Origin: DASSUW01 sp963803335
GTDB taxonomy: Bacteria; Actinomycetota; Thermoleophilia; Solirubrobacterales; Solirubrobacteraceae
Assembly (NCBI GenBank): GCA_963803335.1
Contig: CAWDME010000012.1
Span: forward strand, 372,001 to 436,000
Reading direction: 5' to 3'
Length of the DNA: 64,000 nt
The translations under genes were made by a program, and so were the position numbers. The notes below the pieces were generated by a model. It made no database searches, had not been told where the DNA came from, and was given only the letters and a program-made list of their open reading frames with translations. Below, piece after piece: positions 1-9,232 of this stretch. Every line of letters starts with the position of its first letter. The first letter of the stretch is position 1.

Positions 1-2063
1 AGCGTCTCTGCCAGCACATGGAGAGCCAGCGCCGCGACGTCCCGGTTGTCCTCGTCGTAGAGCCGCGGCTTGATCATCTCCAGGTACCAGTCGCACAGCT
101 CGCCGTACACGAAGTCGTAGAGGCCGAGCGCCGCGTGGTGGAACTCGAACGCGTCGATCGCGCGCGCGACCTCGGCCTTGGCGCCCTGCAGCCGCGAGAG
201 GATCCAGGCGTCCTCGATCGTCTCCGGGTGCGGCGCCGCCTCCGGCACCGTGACGCCCTCGGGGACGCGCAGGAGCACGAGCCGCGCCGCGTTCCAGAGC
301 TTGTTCGCCAGCTGGCGGCCCTGGGCGATCTTCTCCTCGTTGAAGCGGACGTCCTGGGTCGAGGACATTGCCAGCAGGCCGAAGCGCACCGCATCCGCCC
401 CGTAGGCCGGGAACTCGCCGCCTTGCTCGAACACGGGCGGGCGCGGCCCGCCGTCGATCAGGGCGAGCGGGTCGATCCCGGTGCCGAGCGACTTCGACAT
501 CCGGCGGCCGTCGGGCGCCTGGATGATCGCGTGCACATACACGCGGTCGAACGGGATGTCGCCGGGGAACTCGAGGCCCATCATGATCATCCGGGCGACC
601 CAGAGGAAAAGGATGTCGCGCGCGGTGACGAGCACGTCGGTGGGATAGAAGGCCTTCAGCGCGGCCGCCTCGTCCGGCCAGCCAAGCGTGACGAACGGCC
701 AGATACCGCTCGAGAACCAGGTGTCGAGCACGTCCGGGTCGCGCTCCCACCCGTCGCCCTCGGGCGGCTCCATGCCGACGTAGCGCTCCTCGCCGCGGTA
801 CCAGACGGGGATCCGGTGGCCCCACCACAGCTGGCGCGAGATGCACCAGGGGCGGATGTTCTCCATCCATTCGAAGTACCGGCGCTCCTGACCCTCGGGG
901 TGGATCTTGACGCGGCCGTTGCGGACGACCTCGAGCGCCGGCTTCGCGAGCTCGTCCATCGCCATGAACCACTGCAGCGAGATCAGGGGCTCGATCCGCT
1001 CGCCCGAGCGCTGCGAGTACGGCACGCTGTGGACGTACTGCTCGGTCCGCGCGATGCGGCCCTCGGCGCGCAGCGCCTCGACAACGGCCTCGCGCGCCTC
1101 GAGCACCTTCATGCCCGCGTACGGCTCGCCGGCCGCCTCGGTCATCAGCCCGTCCTCGCCGATCACGGTGATCTCGTCAAGCCCGTGCGCGCGGCCGATC
1201 TCGAAGTCGTTGGGGTCGTGGCCCGGCGTGATCTTCAGCGCGCCGGTGCCGAACTCGGGCTTGACGTACTCGTCGGCGATGACCTTCAGCCGCCGGCCGA
1301 CGAGCGGCAGGATCGCGGTCTCGCCGATCAGCCGCGTGTACCTGTCGTCGTCGGGATGGACCGCGATCGCGGTGTCGGCGAGCATCGTCTCGGGCCGCAC
1401 GGTGGCGACCGTGACCGAGCCGCCGCCGCTCTCCAGCGGGTAGTCGACGTAGTAGAGGGTGTCGGTGACCTCGCGGTCCTCGACCTCGAGGTCGGAGATC
1501 GCCGAGCGCGACCCGGGGTCCCAGTTGACCATCCGGTTGTCGCGGTAGATCAGGCCCTTGTCGTAGAGGTCGACGAAGACCTTCTGCACCGCGTGCACGT
1601 ACGGCGGGTCGAGCGTGAACCGCTCGTCCTCGAAGTCCGCCGACGCGCCGAGCCGCTTGGACTGCTCGACAATCGTGGAGCCGTACTGCTCGACCCAGCG
1701 CCAGACGCGCTCGACGAACGCCTCGCGGCCGATCTCCTCACGGCTCGTGCCCTCGGCGCGCAGGAGCCGCTCGACCTGCGTCTGCGTCGCGATGCCGGCA
1801 TGGTCGGTGCCGAAGATCCACTTCGTGCGCTTCCCGCGCATGCGCGCGAGCCGGATCAGCGTGTCCTGGACCGAGCCGTTGAGTGCGTGGCCCATGTGCA
1901 GCGCGCCGGTGACGTTCGGGAGCGGGATCGCGATCGAGTAGTTCTCGGCGGCCGTGCCCGCCGGCTCCGGGTGGAACAGCCCGGACTCGAGCCAGCGGTC
2001 GACGATGCGGGTCTCCACCTCGGCGGGGTCGTAGCGCTTGCGGCGTTCGAGCTCGTCGTTCAT
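1..2063 (-). CDS. valS: Valyl-tRNA synthetase, 3' end cut by window edge
   Basis: Cytoplasmic class I aminoacyl-tRNA synthetase that charges tRNA-Val. About 687 codons are visible from an ATG at 2063; the family is usually 850-900 residues, so the C-terminal anticodon-binding and coiled-coil part lies beyond base 1. The HIGH signature appears as GALHMGHAL close to the N-terminus, and the KMSKS loop as RRMSKSLG near base 510. The CP1 editing region lies between them, with FGTDHAGIATQ and the DNFEIG-like stretch typical of ValRS. It is divergent from the XRE gene across a 70-bp gap. In many actinobacteria valS follows clpX directly; here a 5-kb plus-strand block separates them. Confidence 0.96.
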   Translation of the reverse strand, partial: MNDELERRKRYDPAEVETRIVDRWLESGLFHPEPAGTAAENYSIAIPLPNVTGALHMGHALNGSVQDTLIRLARMRGKRTKWIFGTDHAGIATQTQVERLLRAEGTSREEIGREAFVERVWRWVEQYGSTIVEQSKRLGASADFEDERFTLDPPYVHAVQKVFVDLYDKGLIYRDNRMVNWDPGSRSAISDLEVEDREVTDTLYYVDYPLESGGGSVTVATVRPETMLADTAIAVHPDDDRYTRLIGETAILPLVGRRLKVIADEYVKPEFGTGALKITPGHDPNDFEIGRAHGLDEITVIGEDGLMTEAAGEPYAGMKVLEAREAVVEALRAEGRIARTEQYVHSVPYSQRSGERIEPLISLQWFMAMDELAKPALEVVRNGRVKIHPEGQERRYFEWMENIRPWCISRQLWWGHRIPVWYRGEERYVGMEPPEGDGWERDPDVLDTWFSSGIWPFVTLGWPDEAAALKAFYPTDVLVTARDILFLWVARMIMMGLEFPGDIPFDRVYVHAIIQAPDGRRMSKSLGTGIDPLALIDGGPRPPVFEQGGEFPAYGADAVRFGLLAMSSTQDVRFNEEKIAQGRQLANKLWNAARLVLLRVPEGVTVPEAAPHPETIEDAWILSRLQGAKAEVARAIDAFEFHHAALGLYDFVYGELCDWYLEMIKPRLYDEDNRDVAALALHVLAET

Positions 2064-2118
2064 CGGGCCGCGGAGTCTAGATCGCCGGTCTCGGCGGCTT
2101 TTCATGCGTTATGGTCGA

Positions 2119-2124
2119 TATAGT
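2119..2124 (+). promoter_or_regulatory. Possible -10 element for the XRE/nucleotidyltransferase pair
   Basis: TATAGT lies 9 bases before the ATG at 2134, inside the only AT-rich stretch of the valS/XRE gap. That spacing would give a nearly leaderless transcript. A short inverted pair (ATAG and CTAT at 2132-2135) straddles the site and could serve autoregulation. There is no convincing -35, so this is tentative. Confidence 0.3.
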
Positions 2125-2133
2125 TTGTGATCT

Positions 2134-2472
2134 ATGACTACCGGTGCGCTCATCCGCGCAGCCCGCGAGGCCGAAGGTCTCACCCAAGCCGCGCTCGCTC
2201 GCCGGCTCGGCATCACGCAGCCGTCGATCGCGCGCCTTGAGGCGGCCGGCGACGAGGTCACGGTCGCCACGCTGCAGCGCGCGCTGAACGCGATGGGCCG
2301 CGCGCTCGTGCTCGAGGTCGTGCCGCGGAAGTCGAGCGTGGACGAGACGTTGCTGTACGAGACGTTGCGCCTGACGCCGGACGAGCGGCTCGCGCGGTTC
2401 GAATCCTGGTACCGCGACATGCAGGCCTTCCGGCGCGAAGCGATCGAGGCACGGAGTGCAGGAGTTTCCTGA
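2134..2472 (+). CDS. XRE-family helix-turn-helix protein (antitoxin-like)
   Basis: A 112-residue DNA-binding protein. Residues 4-60 form a typical XRE/Cro helix-turn-helix (GLTQAALARRLGITQPSIAR) followed by the helix ALNAMGRALVLEVV that is common in HigA-type antitoxins. The rest is charged and has no recognisable domain. Its 3' end overlaps the next gene by 17 bases in another frame, which implies coupled translation. Small XRE proteins next to a nucleotidyltransferase are usually the antitoxin and autorepressor of a type II-like or AbiE-like module. That role is inferred from context, not from a match I could test. Confidence 0.8.
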   Translation: MTTGALIRAAREAEGLTQAALARRLGITQPSIARLEAAGDEVTVATLQRALNAMGRALVLEVVPRKSSVDETLLYETLRLTPDERLARFESWYRDMQAFRREAIEARSAGVS

Positions 2473-2956
2473 CTTCACACCGCGCGGCCTGCTGGCGCGA
2501 CTTGTGGACGGCGGCGTCGACTTCGTCGTCGTCGGCGGCGTCGCCGCCGTCGCCCACGGGTCGGTGGCGTTTACGCAGGACCTCGACATCGCCTACGCAG
2601 CGGACATCGGCAACCTCGACCGGTTAGGGGCGGTGTTGGTAAACATCGACGCGAGGCTTAGAGGCGTCACGGAGGACGTGCCGTTCGTCCCGGACGGCCG
2701 GGCGCTCCGTCGCACGCGTGTGTTGACCCTCACGACGCCGCTCGGCTCGATCGATCTGCTGGCCCAGCCTGACGGCGCGCCGGTCTACGAGCAGTTGAGG
2801 AGCCGCGCGGTGCGACAGAGCGTCGCCGGTGTAGAGGTGCTCGTTGCGTCGCTCGACGACCTGATCGCGATGAAGAAGGCGGCCGGCCGACCCAAGGACC
2901 TCGTGGCGGTCGAGGAGCTCGAGGCGATCAAGCGGCTGCAGCGCGAGCTGTCCTGA
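2456..2956 (+). CDS. MNT/AbiEii-like nucleotidyltransferase (putative toxin)
   Basis: A 166-residue protein starting at GTG 2456 inside the upstream XRE gene. The nucleotidyltransferase core is visible: VVVGGVAAVAHG (Gly27-Gly28) followed by TQDLDI with Asp42 and Asp44, and a later GSIDLL carrying a candidate third acidic residue. The C-terminal segment DLIAMKKAAGRPKD is a recurrent signature of the stand-alone minimal nucleotidyltransferases found in toxin-antitoxin and abortive-infection pairs. Such enzymes transfer nucleotides to tRNA or protein targets. The specific target here cannot be read from the sequence. Toxicity is inferred from the partner gene. Confidence 0.75.
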   Translation: MQEFPDFTPRGLLARLVDGGVDFVVVGGVAAVAHGSVAFTQDLDIAYAADIGNLDRLGAVLVNIDARLRGVTEDVPFVPDGRALRRTRVLTLTTPLGSIDLLAQPDGAPVYEQLRSRAVRQSVAGVEVLVASLDDLIAMKKAAGRPKDLVAVEELEAIKRLQRELS

Positions 2957-2965
2957 GTTACACTT

Positions 2966-2988
2966 TTACGCTGAATGTCACAGCGTAA
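2966..2988 (+). promoter_or_regulatory. Inverted-repeat operator over the tetR start codon
   Basis: TTACGCTG (2966-2973) and CAGCGTAA (2981-2988) are perfect inverted copies separated by 7 bases that contain the ATG of the TetR gene (2975). A dyad of this size and spacing fits a TetR-family dimer. Its position means that binding would block both transcription and initiation of the TetR-glpD operon. Confidence 0.65.
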
Positions 2989-3532
2989 CGATGTGGATCC
3001 GGTGCTCGACGCCGCGCGCGCGTGCGTGCTCGCCGTCGGCGTGCGGCGCACAACGCTGACGGACGTGGCGCGGCGGGCGGGCGTGAGCCGGATGACGCTG
3101 TACCGGCGCTTCCCCGACCTCGAGGGCGTGCTGGCGGCGCTGATGACGCGCGAGTTCGGCCGGCTCGTGGCGGATGCCGCGGCGCGGGCGGAGGGCGAGA
3201 CGACGCGCGAGCGGCTCGTCGCCACCGTCGTCCACGGCTCGCGGGCGCTCGCCGAAGACCCCCTCTTCGAGCGCCTGCTCGACGTCGACCCGGAGCTGCT
3301 GCTCCCCTACGTGACGCAGCGGCTGGGCGGGATGCAGAAGATGGCGGTCGAGGCGAGCACGCGGACGCTCGCCGATGCCGATGAGTCGGTGCGCCGCGAC
3401 GCGCCGCCCGACGTCCTCGCCGCCGGCATGGAGCTGATCGCGCGCGGGTTCGTGCTGGCCTCGCACGGCGAGCTCCCGCTGGACCCGTGGGCCGAGCTGG
3501 CTCGCGCGGTCGACGGGTATCTGCGGCCGTGA
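2975..3532 (+). CDS. TetR-family transcriptional regulator
   Basis: A 185-residue regulator. Residues 10-55 form the TetR helix-turn-helix (TTLTDVARRAGVSRMTLYRRF); the remainder is the helical ligand-binding and dimerisation domain. It lies 18 bases after the nucleotidyltransferase stop and ends in a 4-base GTGA overlap with the glycerol-3-phosphate dehydrogenase gene, so the two are co-translated. The perfect dyad over its own start suggests autorepression, and the overlap makes glpD the obvious co-regulated target. The effector is unknown; glycerol phosphate or an acyl compound are guesses. Confidence 0.9.
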   Translation: MSQRNDVDPVLDAARACVLAVGVRRTTLTDVARRAGVSRMTLYRRFPDLEGVLAALMTREFGRLVADAAARAEGETTRERLVATVVHGSRALAEDPLFERLLDVDPELLLPYVTQRLGGMQKMAVEASTRTLADADESVRRDAPPDVLAAGMELIARGFVLASHGELPLDPWAELARAVDGYLRP

Positions 3533-5037
3533 GCGCTTCGCTGAACCCCGCGCGCCGCGCCACCGAGCTCGAGGCTCTCGCCGGTGGAGCGGTGGTCGAC
3601 GTGGTCGTCGTCGGCGGCGGCGTCACCGGTGCCGGGATCGCGCTCGACGCCGCCTCGCGCGGCCTGTCGGTCGCGCTGCTCGAGCGTCGTGACCTCGCCC
3701 ACGGCACGAGCCGCTGGAGCTCCAAGCTCGTGCACGGCGGGCTGCGCTACCTCGAGCAGGGCGACGTCGGGCTGGCGTGGGAGTCGGCGGTCGAGCGCGC
3801 GACGCTCCTGCGTACGGTCGCGCCGCACCTCGTCCGCCCGCTCCCCCACCTGATCCCGCTCGACGCCGCCGTCGGTCGCCGCACGGCAGCGAAGACCGCG
3901 GTCGGGATGCGCGTGGGCGACGCGCTGCGTACGGCAGCGCGGACGAGCCGCCGGGTGCTGCCGCCGACGCGGCGCGTCAGCGCGCTCGAGGCGCGCCGCC
4001 TCGCCCCGGCGCTGCGGCCGGCGGGCCTGCGCGGCGCGCTGCTCGGCTGGGACGGCCAGCTCGAGGACGACGCGCGCCTGGTCGTGGCAATCGCGCGCAC
4101 CGCCGCCGCCCACGGCGCGCGTGTGCTGACGTACGCCGAGGTGACCGGCCTGCGCGCGGACGGCGTCGACGCCGTCGACGGGCTGACCGGGGCCGCGTTC
4201 AGCGTGCGGGCGCGACACACGATCCTCGCCGCCGGCGTGTGGACGAGCGCGCTGACCGAGGCCGTTTCGCTGCGCCCGAGCCGCGGCTCGCACCTGCTCG
4301 TGCGTGCCGAGCGGCTCGGCGATCCGCGCGCCGGCGTCAACGTCCGTGTGCCCGGCGAGCGTGCGCGCTGGGTGTTCGCGATCCCGCGCGGGGACGGGCT
4401 GGTCGGCATCGGACTGACCGATGTCGACGCCCCGGGGCCGCCCGCCGACGAGCCCGAGCCCAGTGCCGCCGAGGAGGCGGAGCTGCTCGACAACGCGTCG
4501 GCCGCGCTCGACGTGCCGCTCGGGCCCGCGGACGTCGCCGGCCGCTACGCGGGCCTGCGGCCCCTGGCGGCTGGCGCGGGCGCGACCTCCGATCTCTCGC
4601 GCCGCCACGCGATCGTCGAGGATCCCGCGAGCGGCGCGCTCGCGATCGTCGGCGGCAAGCTCACGACCTACCGGCGCATGGCGCAGGACGCCGTCGACCG
4701 CGTGACCGAGCGCCCCTGCCGCACCGCTCGCCTGCCGCTGATCGGCGCCGCCTCGCCGGCCACGCTGCGGTCGGTCGCGGCGCCGGAGCGGCTCGTCCGC
4801 CGCTACGGGACCGAGGCACCCGCCGTCGTCGCTCTGGCCGACGGGCGCCCGGAGCTGCTCGAGCCGCTCGGGGGTGCCCCGTATTGCGGCGCCGAGCTGC
4901 TGTGGGCGGCGCGGCACGAGCTCGCGGTGACGTTTGACGACCTCGTCGATCGCCGGACACGGGCGGGCTTGGTGCCCGCGTGGCGCGCGGCGGTCTCGGC
5001 GGCTGCGGCGGACCTGGCCCTTACCCCGGCTGGGTAG
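3529..5037 (+). CDS. glpD: FAD-dependent glycerol-3-phosphate dehydrogenase
   Basis: A 502-residue flavoprotein that oxidises sn-glycerol 3-phosphate to dihydroxyacetone phosphate and passes electrons to quinones at the membrane. The start is taken as GTG 3529, overlapping the tetR stop. The dinucleotide fold VVVVGGGVTGAG sits at residues 25-36, and the family signature SRWSSKLVHGGLRYLEQG follows at about 62-79. Further on are RGSHLL, the GLTD motif and GGKLTTYRRMA. The length is slightly short for GlpD because the C-terminal helical cap is trimmed. The last codons (LTPAG) and the stop fall inside the repeat copy at 5027-5053. Confidence 0.9.
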   Translation: MSASLNPARRATELEALAGGAVVDVVVVGGGVTGAGIALDAASRGLSVALLERRDLAHGTSRWSSKLVHGGLRYLEQGDVGLAWESAVERATLLRTVAPHLVRPLPHLIPLDAAVGRRTAAKTAVGMRVGDALRTAARTSRRVLPPTRRVSALEARRLAPALRPAGLRGALLGWDGQLEDDARLVVAIARTAAAHGARVLTYAEVTGLRADGVDAVDGLTGAAFSVRARHTILAAGVWTSALTEAVSLRPSRGSHLLVRAERLGDPRAGVNVRVPGERARWVFAIPRGDGLVGIGLTDVDAPGPPADEPEPSAAEEAELLDNASAALDVPLGPADVAGRYAGLRPLAAGAGATSDLSRRHAIVEDPASGALAIVGGKLTTYRRMAQDAVDRVTERPCRTARLPLIGAASPATLRSVAAPERLVRRYGTEAPAVVALADGRPELLEPLGGAPYCGAELLWAARHELAVTFDDLVDRRTRAGLVPAWRAAVSAAAADLALTPAG

Positions 5038-5201
5038 GGCAGAAGGGAGCCGGCCGCGGCGGCGGCCCCTTGGCGCTTTGTGCACCCACACTGGTGCAAG
5101 AGACGCCACGTGGCGCTTTTTCGTCGATAGGCGACGAAAAAGCGCCATGGGACCGAGACCGCGTCGGCTCTCTCGCCTCCCCACCCTGCCGCAGTTCGCC
5201 C
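5027..5201. repeat. Palindromic intergenic element with inverted end repeats
   Basis: The left end (5027-5053, plus strand) begins CGGCTGGGTAGGGCAG. The right end (5166-5201, minus strand) carries the related GGGCGAACTGCGGCAGGGT. A third copy occurs at 37673-37707. Copies at 5027 and 37673 agree at 23 of 25 aligned bases. Between the two ends lie two dyads, TGCACC/GGTGCA near 5081-5098 and the 16-bp perfect hairpin at 5111-5147. The element has no coding capacity and looks like a REP- or MITE-type unit. Confidence 0.55.
5111..5147. terminator. Perfect 16-bp hairpin after glpD
   Basis: TGGCGCTTTTTCGTCG (5111-5126) is repeated exactly in inverse orientation at 5132-5147 around the loop ATAGG. 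The stem itself has T5/A5 tracts, so either strand could terminate, but no free U-run follows. It would close the tetR-glpD transcript. It may equally be the core of the repeat element. Confidence 0.55.
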
Positions 5202-5228
5202 AGATCACCGCGTACGCTGACGGAGACC

Positions 5229-5936
5229 ATGTATCGCGAGCTGCAGACCACGCACCCGCTCGTGGCGTGCCTGTGGACTCATGAAGGCGCGATCTCCGCG
5301 CGGCGGATCCTGCCCGACGCCTGCGTCGACATCGTCTGGACCGGCCACCGCCTGATCGTCGCCGGGCCGGCGATGCGGGCCGTGATGGCGACGACGAGCG
5401 GCGCGGCGCTGGGCGTCCGGTTTCGGGTCGGCGCCGCGGGCGCCGCGCTCGGCCTTCCCGCCTCTGAGCTGCTCGACCGCTCGGTCCCGCTCGCCGACGT
5501 CTGGGGCGCGGAAGGCGCCGAGATCGAGGAGCGGGTCGGCACCGACCCGACGCTGACGGCGCTGTCGCGCGTCGTCGGCGCGCGACTCGGGGACGCCCCC
5601 GACCGCCTCGTGCGAACCGTCGCGACCGGGGGCGCGCCGGACATCGGCCCCCGTCAGCTCCGGCGGCGGTTCGCGGACGCGGTCGGGTACGGCCCGAAGA
5701 CGCTTCAGCGCATCCTGCGGTTCCAGCGCTTCCTCGCGCTCGCCGAGCAGCGCCAGGATCTGGCGCGCCTCGCGCTCGACGCCGGCTATGCCGACCAGGC
5801 CCATCTCACGCGCGAGTGCCGGCGGCTCTCGGGCCTGCCGCCCGCGGCGCTGCTCGCCTCAGGCGCCGGGCCGGCCGGCGAGAGGTCCGTTCCGTTCAAG
5901 ACCGCCGGGCCTGTCGCCGCCACGCTGGCGGCATGA
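5229..5936 (+). CDS. AraC-family transcriptional regulator
   Basis: A 235-residue protein from ATG 5229. The N-terminal half resembles the DUF6597-type sensor of actinobacterial AraC proteins (ILPDACVDIVWTG, then AGAALGLPASELLDRSVPL). The C-terminal half has the two AraC helix-turn-helix motifs: RQLRRRFADAVGYGPKTLQR and the second with LARLALDAGYADQAHLTREC and SGLPPAALL. The stop overlaps the next start by four bases (ATGA), so it is translationally coupled to the alpha/alpha-barrel protein downstream, its most likely target. The ligand is unknown. Confidence 0.9.
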   Translation: MYRELQTTHPLVACLWTHEGAISARRILPDACVDIVWTGHRLIVAGPAMRAVMATTSGAALGVRFRVGAAGAALGLPASELLDRSVPLADVWGAEGAEIEERVGTDPTLTALSRVVGARLGDAPDRLVRTVATGGAPDIGPRQLRRRFADAVGYGPKTLQRILRFQRFLALAEQRQDLARLALDAGYADQAHLTRECRRLSGLPPAALLASGAGPAGERSVPFKTAGPVAATLAA

Positions 5937-6799
5937 GCTTCGACCTCGACGCCGCCAAGACGTTCATCTACGCCCACGCGAGGCTGCTCGAGCGGCACCG
6001 CCTCGCCCACCTGCTCGGCGAGGCCGGGCCCGAGCCGGTCATCAACGCCGTGCGCGCCTACCGCAACCCCGACGGCGGCTTCGGCAACGCGATCGAGCCC
6101 GACATGCGCGCTCCCGACAGCCAGCCCGTGGGCGCGCACACGGCGATGGAGATCCTCCACGAGGTCGGTATCCACGACGACGAGCTGATCCAGGGCGCCG
6201 GGGACTGGCTCACCACCGTCACGCGCGCCGACGGCGGCATCCCGTTCTGCCTGCCCAGCGTCCTCGACTATCCCCGCAACCCGATCTGGCAGCCCGCCGA
6301 CGAGTCGTCGATCATCCAGACGGGCGCGAACGCCGCCGCGCTCCACGAGCTGGGCGCCGCGCATCCGTGGCTCGACGGCGCCGACGACTTCATGTGGCGC
6401 CGGATCGAAGAGCTCGACCTCACGACCGCCGACGACAATCCGGGCACCGGCTACGTGACGCGGTTCGCGATCACGTTCCTCAACGCCGTGCCGGACGGCC
6501 CACGCGCGGACGCGGCCCTGGATGCCCTCGAGCCCGGCCTCGATCGGTTCGTGGCGGCAGAGCCCGGCGGTGACGTGCAGACCGCGCTCGACATCGCCCC
6601 GTGGCCGGGCTCGCGCAGCCGCCGGTTGTTCGACGCGGCCGACCTCGAGCGCAACCTCGACGCCCTCGAGGCGGCCCAGCAACCGGACGGCGGCTGGACG
6701 TTCGGATGGGACGGGTGGAACCCAGCCGCCACGCTCGAGTGGCGGGGCGTTGTCACGATCAGCGCGCTCCGGGTGCTAGCGGCCAACCGCCGGATCTGA
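5933..6799 (+). CDS. Prenyltransferase/squalene-cyclase-like alpha-barrel protein
   Basis: A 288-residue protein of a conserved actinobacterial family with no assigned reaction. Two QW-like repeats are visible, NPDGGFGNAIEPD near residue 42 and QQPDGGWTFGWDG near residue 254, as in terpenoid cyclase or prenyltransferase alpha/alpha barrels. The DxDD motif of squalene-hopene cyclases and the CaaX prenyltransferase zinc ligands are not evident, so enzymatic activity of those kinds is not supported. It starts in a 4-base overlap with the AraC gene and is cytoplasmic, lacking a signal peptide. Confidence 0.6.
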   Translation: MSFDLDAAKTFIYAHARLLERHRLAHLLGEAGPEPVINAVRAYRNPDGGFGNAIEPDMRAPDSQPVGAHTAMEILHEVGIHDDELIQGAGDWLTTVTRADGGIPFCLPSVLDYPRNPIWQPADESSIIQTGANAAALHELGAAHPWLDGADDFMWRRIEELDLTTADDNPGTGYVTRFAITFLNAVPDGPRADAALDALEPGLDRFVAAEPGGDVQTALDIAPWPGSRSRRLFDAADLERNLDALEAAQQPDGGWTFGWDGWNPAATLEWRGVVTISALRVLAANRRI

Positions 6800-6845
6800 A
6801 CGAGGGGGTTGCAGCCGTCCGGCCGGTCGGAGAGGATCGGCCATC

Positions 6846-7277
6846 ATGCGCCGCTCGATCATCGTGCTCACCGCGATCGCCGTCGCCGGCGCCATCGCCC
6901 CCACGGCTTCCGCCGCGTCCCATTGCGCAGCACCCAGCGGACTCACGTGGCACAGCTGCCTCAGCGCCGGCCACCGCGCCGTCACCGGCACCCACAACGT
7001 CCGCCTGACCAAGGCCACGGCGACGCTCGTGCTCCGCATGAGCGCCTGCCCGGCCGACGTGCCCTCGCGCCGCGTCGTCATCCGCACCGACGACCGTCAC
7101 CGCGTCGCCAGGGAGCGGGTCGCCGGCACGTGCGCCAACAACATCGCCCGCTGGCAGTTGAAGGTGCGCCCCGACATCGACCTCCCGGCCGGGACGATCA
7201 TCCACAGCTACTGGTCCACGATCCCGGACAATAAGACGGCGCCGAGCGTCACGCTCGGCAAGAAGAAGAAGCACTGA
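6846..7277 (+). CDS. Small secreted protein of unknown function
   Basis: A 143-residue protein with a clear Sec signal peptide (MRRSIIVLTAIAVAG, then APTASAASH with AxA cleavage near residue 23). The mature part has four cysteines (SHC, SCL, SACP, GTC) that could form two disulfides, and a Lys-rich end (GKKKKH). GAGAGGA, six bases before the ATG, is a good ribosome site. It ends 7 bases from the convergent clpX stop. I do not recognise the family. Confidence 0.75.
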   Translation: MRRSIIVLTAIAVAGAIAPTASAASHCAAPSGLTWHSCLSAGHRAVTGTHNVRLTKATATLVLRMSACPADVPSRRVVIRTDDRHRVARERVAGTCANNIARWQLKVRPDIDLPAGTIIHSYWSTIPDNKTAPSVTLGKKKKH

Positions 7278-7284
7278 GCGCCGG

Positions 7285-8556
<1,272 letters not shown>

Positions 8557-8565
8557 CTACGTCCC

Positions 8566-9150
8566 CTAGTGCTCTGAGATCACCCTGTCGATGATGCCGT
8601 ACTGCTGTGCTTCTTCCGAGCTCATGAAGTAGTCGCGCTCGGTGTCCGAGCGTACCTTCTCTATGTCCTGCCCGGAATGCTCGGCGATGATCTCATCCAG
8701 GCGCCTTCGCAGGTCGATGACCTCGCGAGCGTGGATCTCGATATCGGTCGCCTGCCCCTGGAACCCAGACGAGACCTGGTGGATCAGGATCTTCGCGTTG
8801 GGGAGCGCCATCCGCTTGCCCTTGGCTCCACCGCCGAGCAGCAGCGCCCCCATCGACATCGCGATACCGACGCAGATGGTCGACACGTCGGGCTTGATGA
8901 ACTGCATCGTGTCGTAGATCGCGAGCCCGGCGTACACCGAACCGCCAGGTGAGTTGATGTAGAGCGAGATGTCCTTGTCGGGGTCCTCGGCCTCGAGATG
9001 GAGCAACTGGGCGACGATCAGATTGGCGATCTGGTCGTCCACCGGCGTGCCGAGGAAGACGATCCGCTCGTTGAGGAGACGGGAGTAGATATCGAACGCA
9101 CGCTCCCCGCGGGAGGTCTGTTCGACGACCATCGGTACGAGTGGGCTCAC
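8566..9150 (-). CDS. clpP: ATP-dependent Clp protease proteolytic subunit
   Basis: A 194-residue serine peptidase that forms the ClpP barrel. The catalytic triad is Ser99 (GIAMSMGALLL), His124 (ILIHQ) and Asp173 (ERDYF). The start is GTG 9150 with AGGAC just upstream; an internal ATG at 9132 is the alternative. Many actinobacteria have tandem clpP1-clpP2; only one copy is present between tig and clpX. A ClgR-like box precedes it. Confidence 0.97.
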   Translation of the reverse strand: MSPLVPMVVEQTSRGERAFDIYSRLLNERIVFLGTPVDDQIANLIVAQLLHLEAEDPDKDISLYINSPGGSVYAGLAIYDTMQFIKPDVSTICVGIAMSMGALLLGGGAKGKRMALPNAKILIHQVSSGFQGQATDIEIHAREVIDLRRRLDEIIAEHSGQDIEKVRSDTERDYFMSSEEAQQYGIIDRVISEH

Positions 9151-9163
9151 GGTCCTCGCTTCG

Positions 9164-9177
9164 TTTCGCTTCGAGCG
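9164..9177. promoter_or_regulatory. Candidate ClgR box upstream of clpP
   Basis: TTTCGC, five bases, then GCG reproduces the spacing of the GTTCGC-N5-GCG box described for the Clp regulator ClgR in Streptomyces, with one mismatch. It lies 14-27 bases upstream of the clpP start, close enough to overlap the promoter. Assignment is by motif only; no clgR gene is in the window. Confidence 0.4.
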
Positions 9178-9232
9178 TTCGAGTCCTGCTCAGCTTCACG
9201 TGGGCTGGGGGCCCGGCGACAGCCTAGCAATC

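Noticed and set aside
18..2123. 701-codon plus-strand open frame opposite valS
   Set aside because: It is an antisense shadow of a clear valyl-tRNA synthetase; composition is Arg/Leu/Asp-rich with no domain, as expected from high-GC complementary frames.
2064..2133. T-box riboswitch upstream of valS
   Set aside because: The 70-bp leader is too short and has no AGGGUGGNACCGCG-like T-box core.
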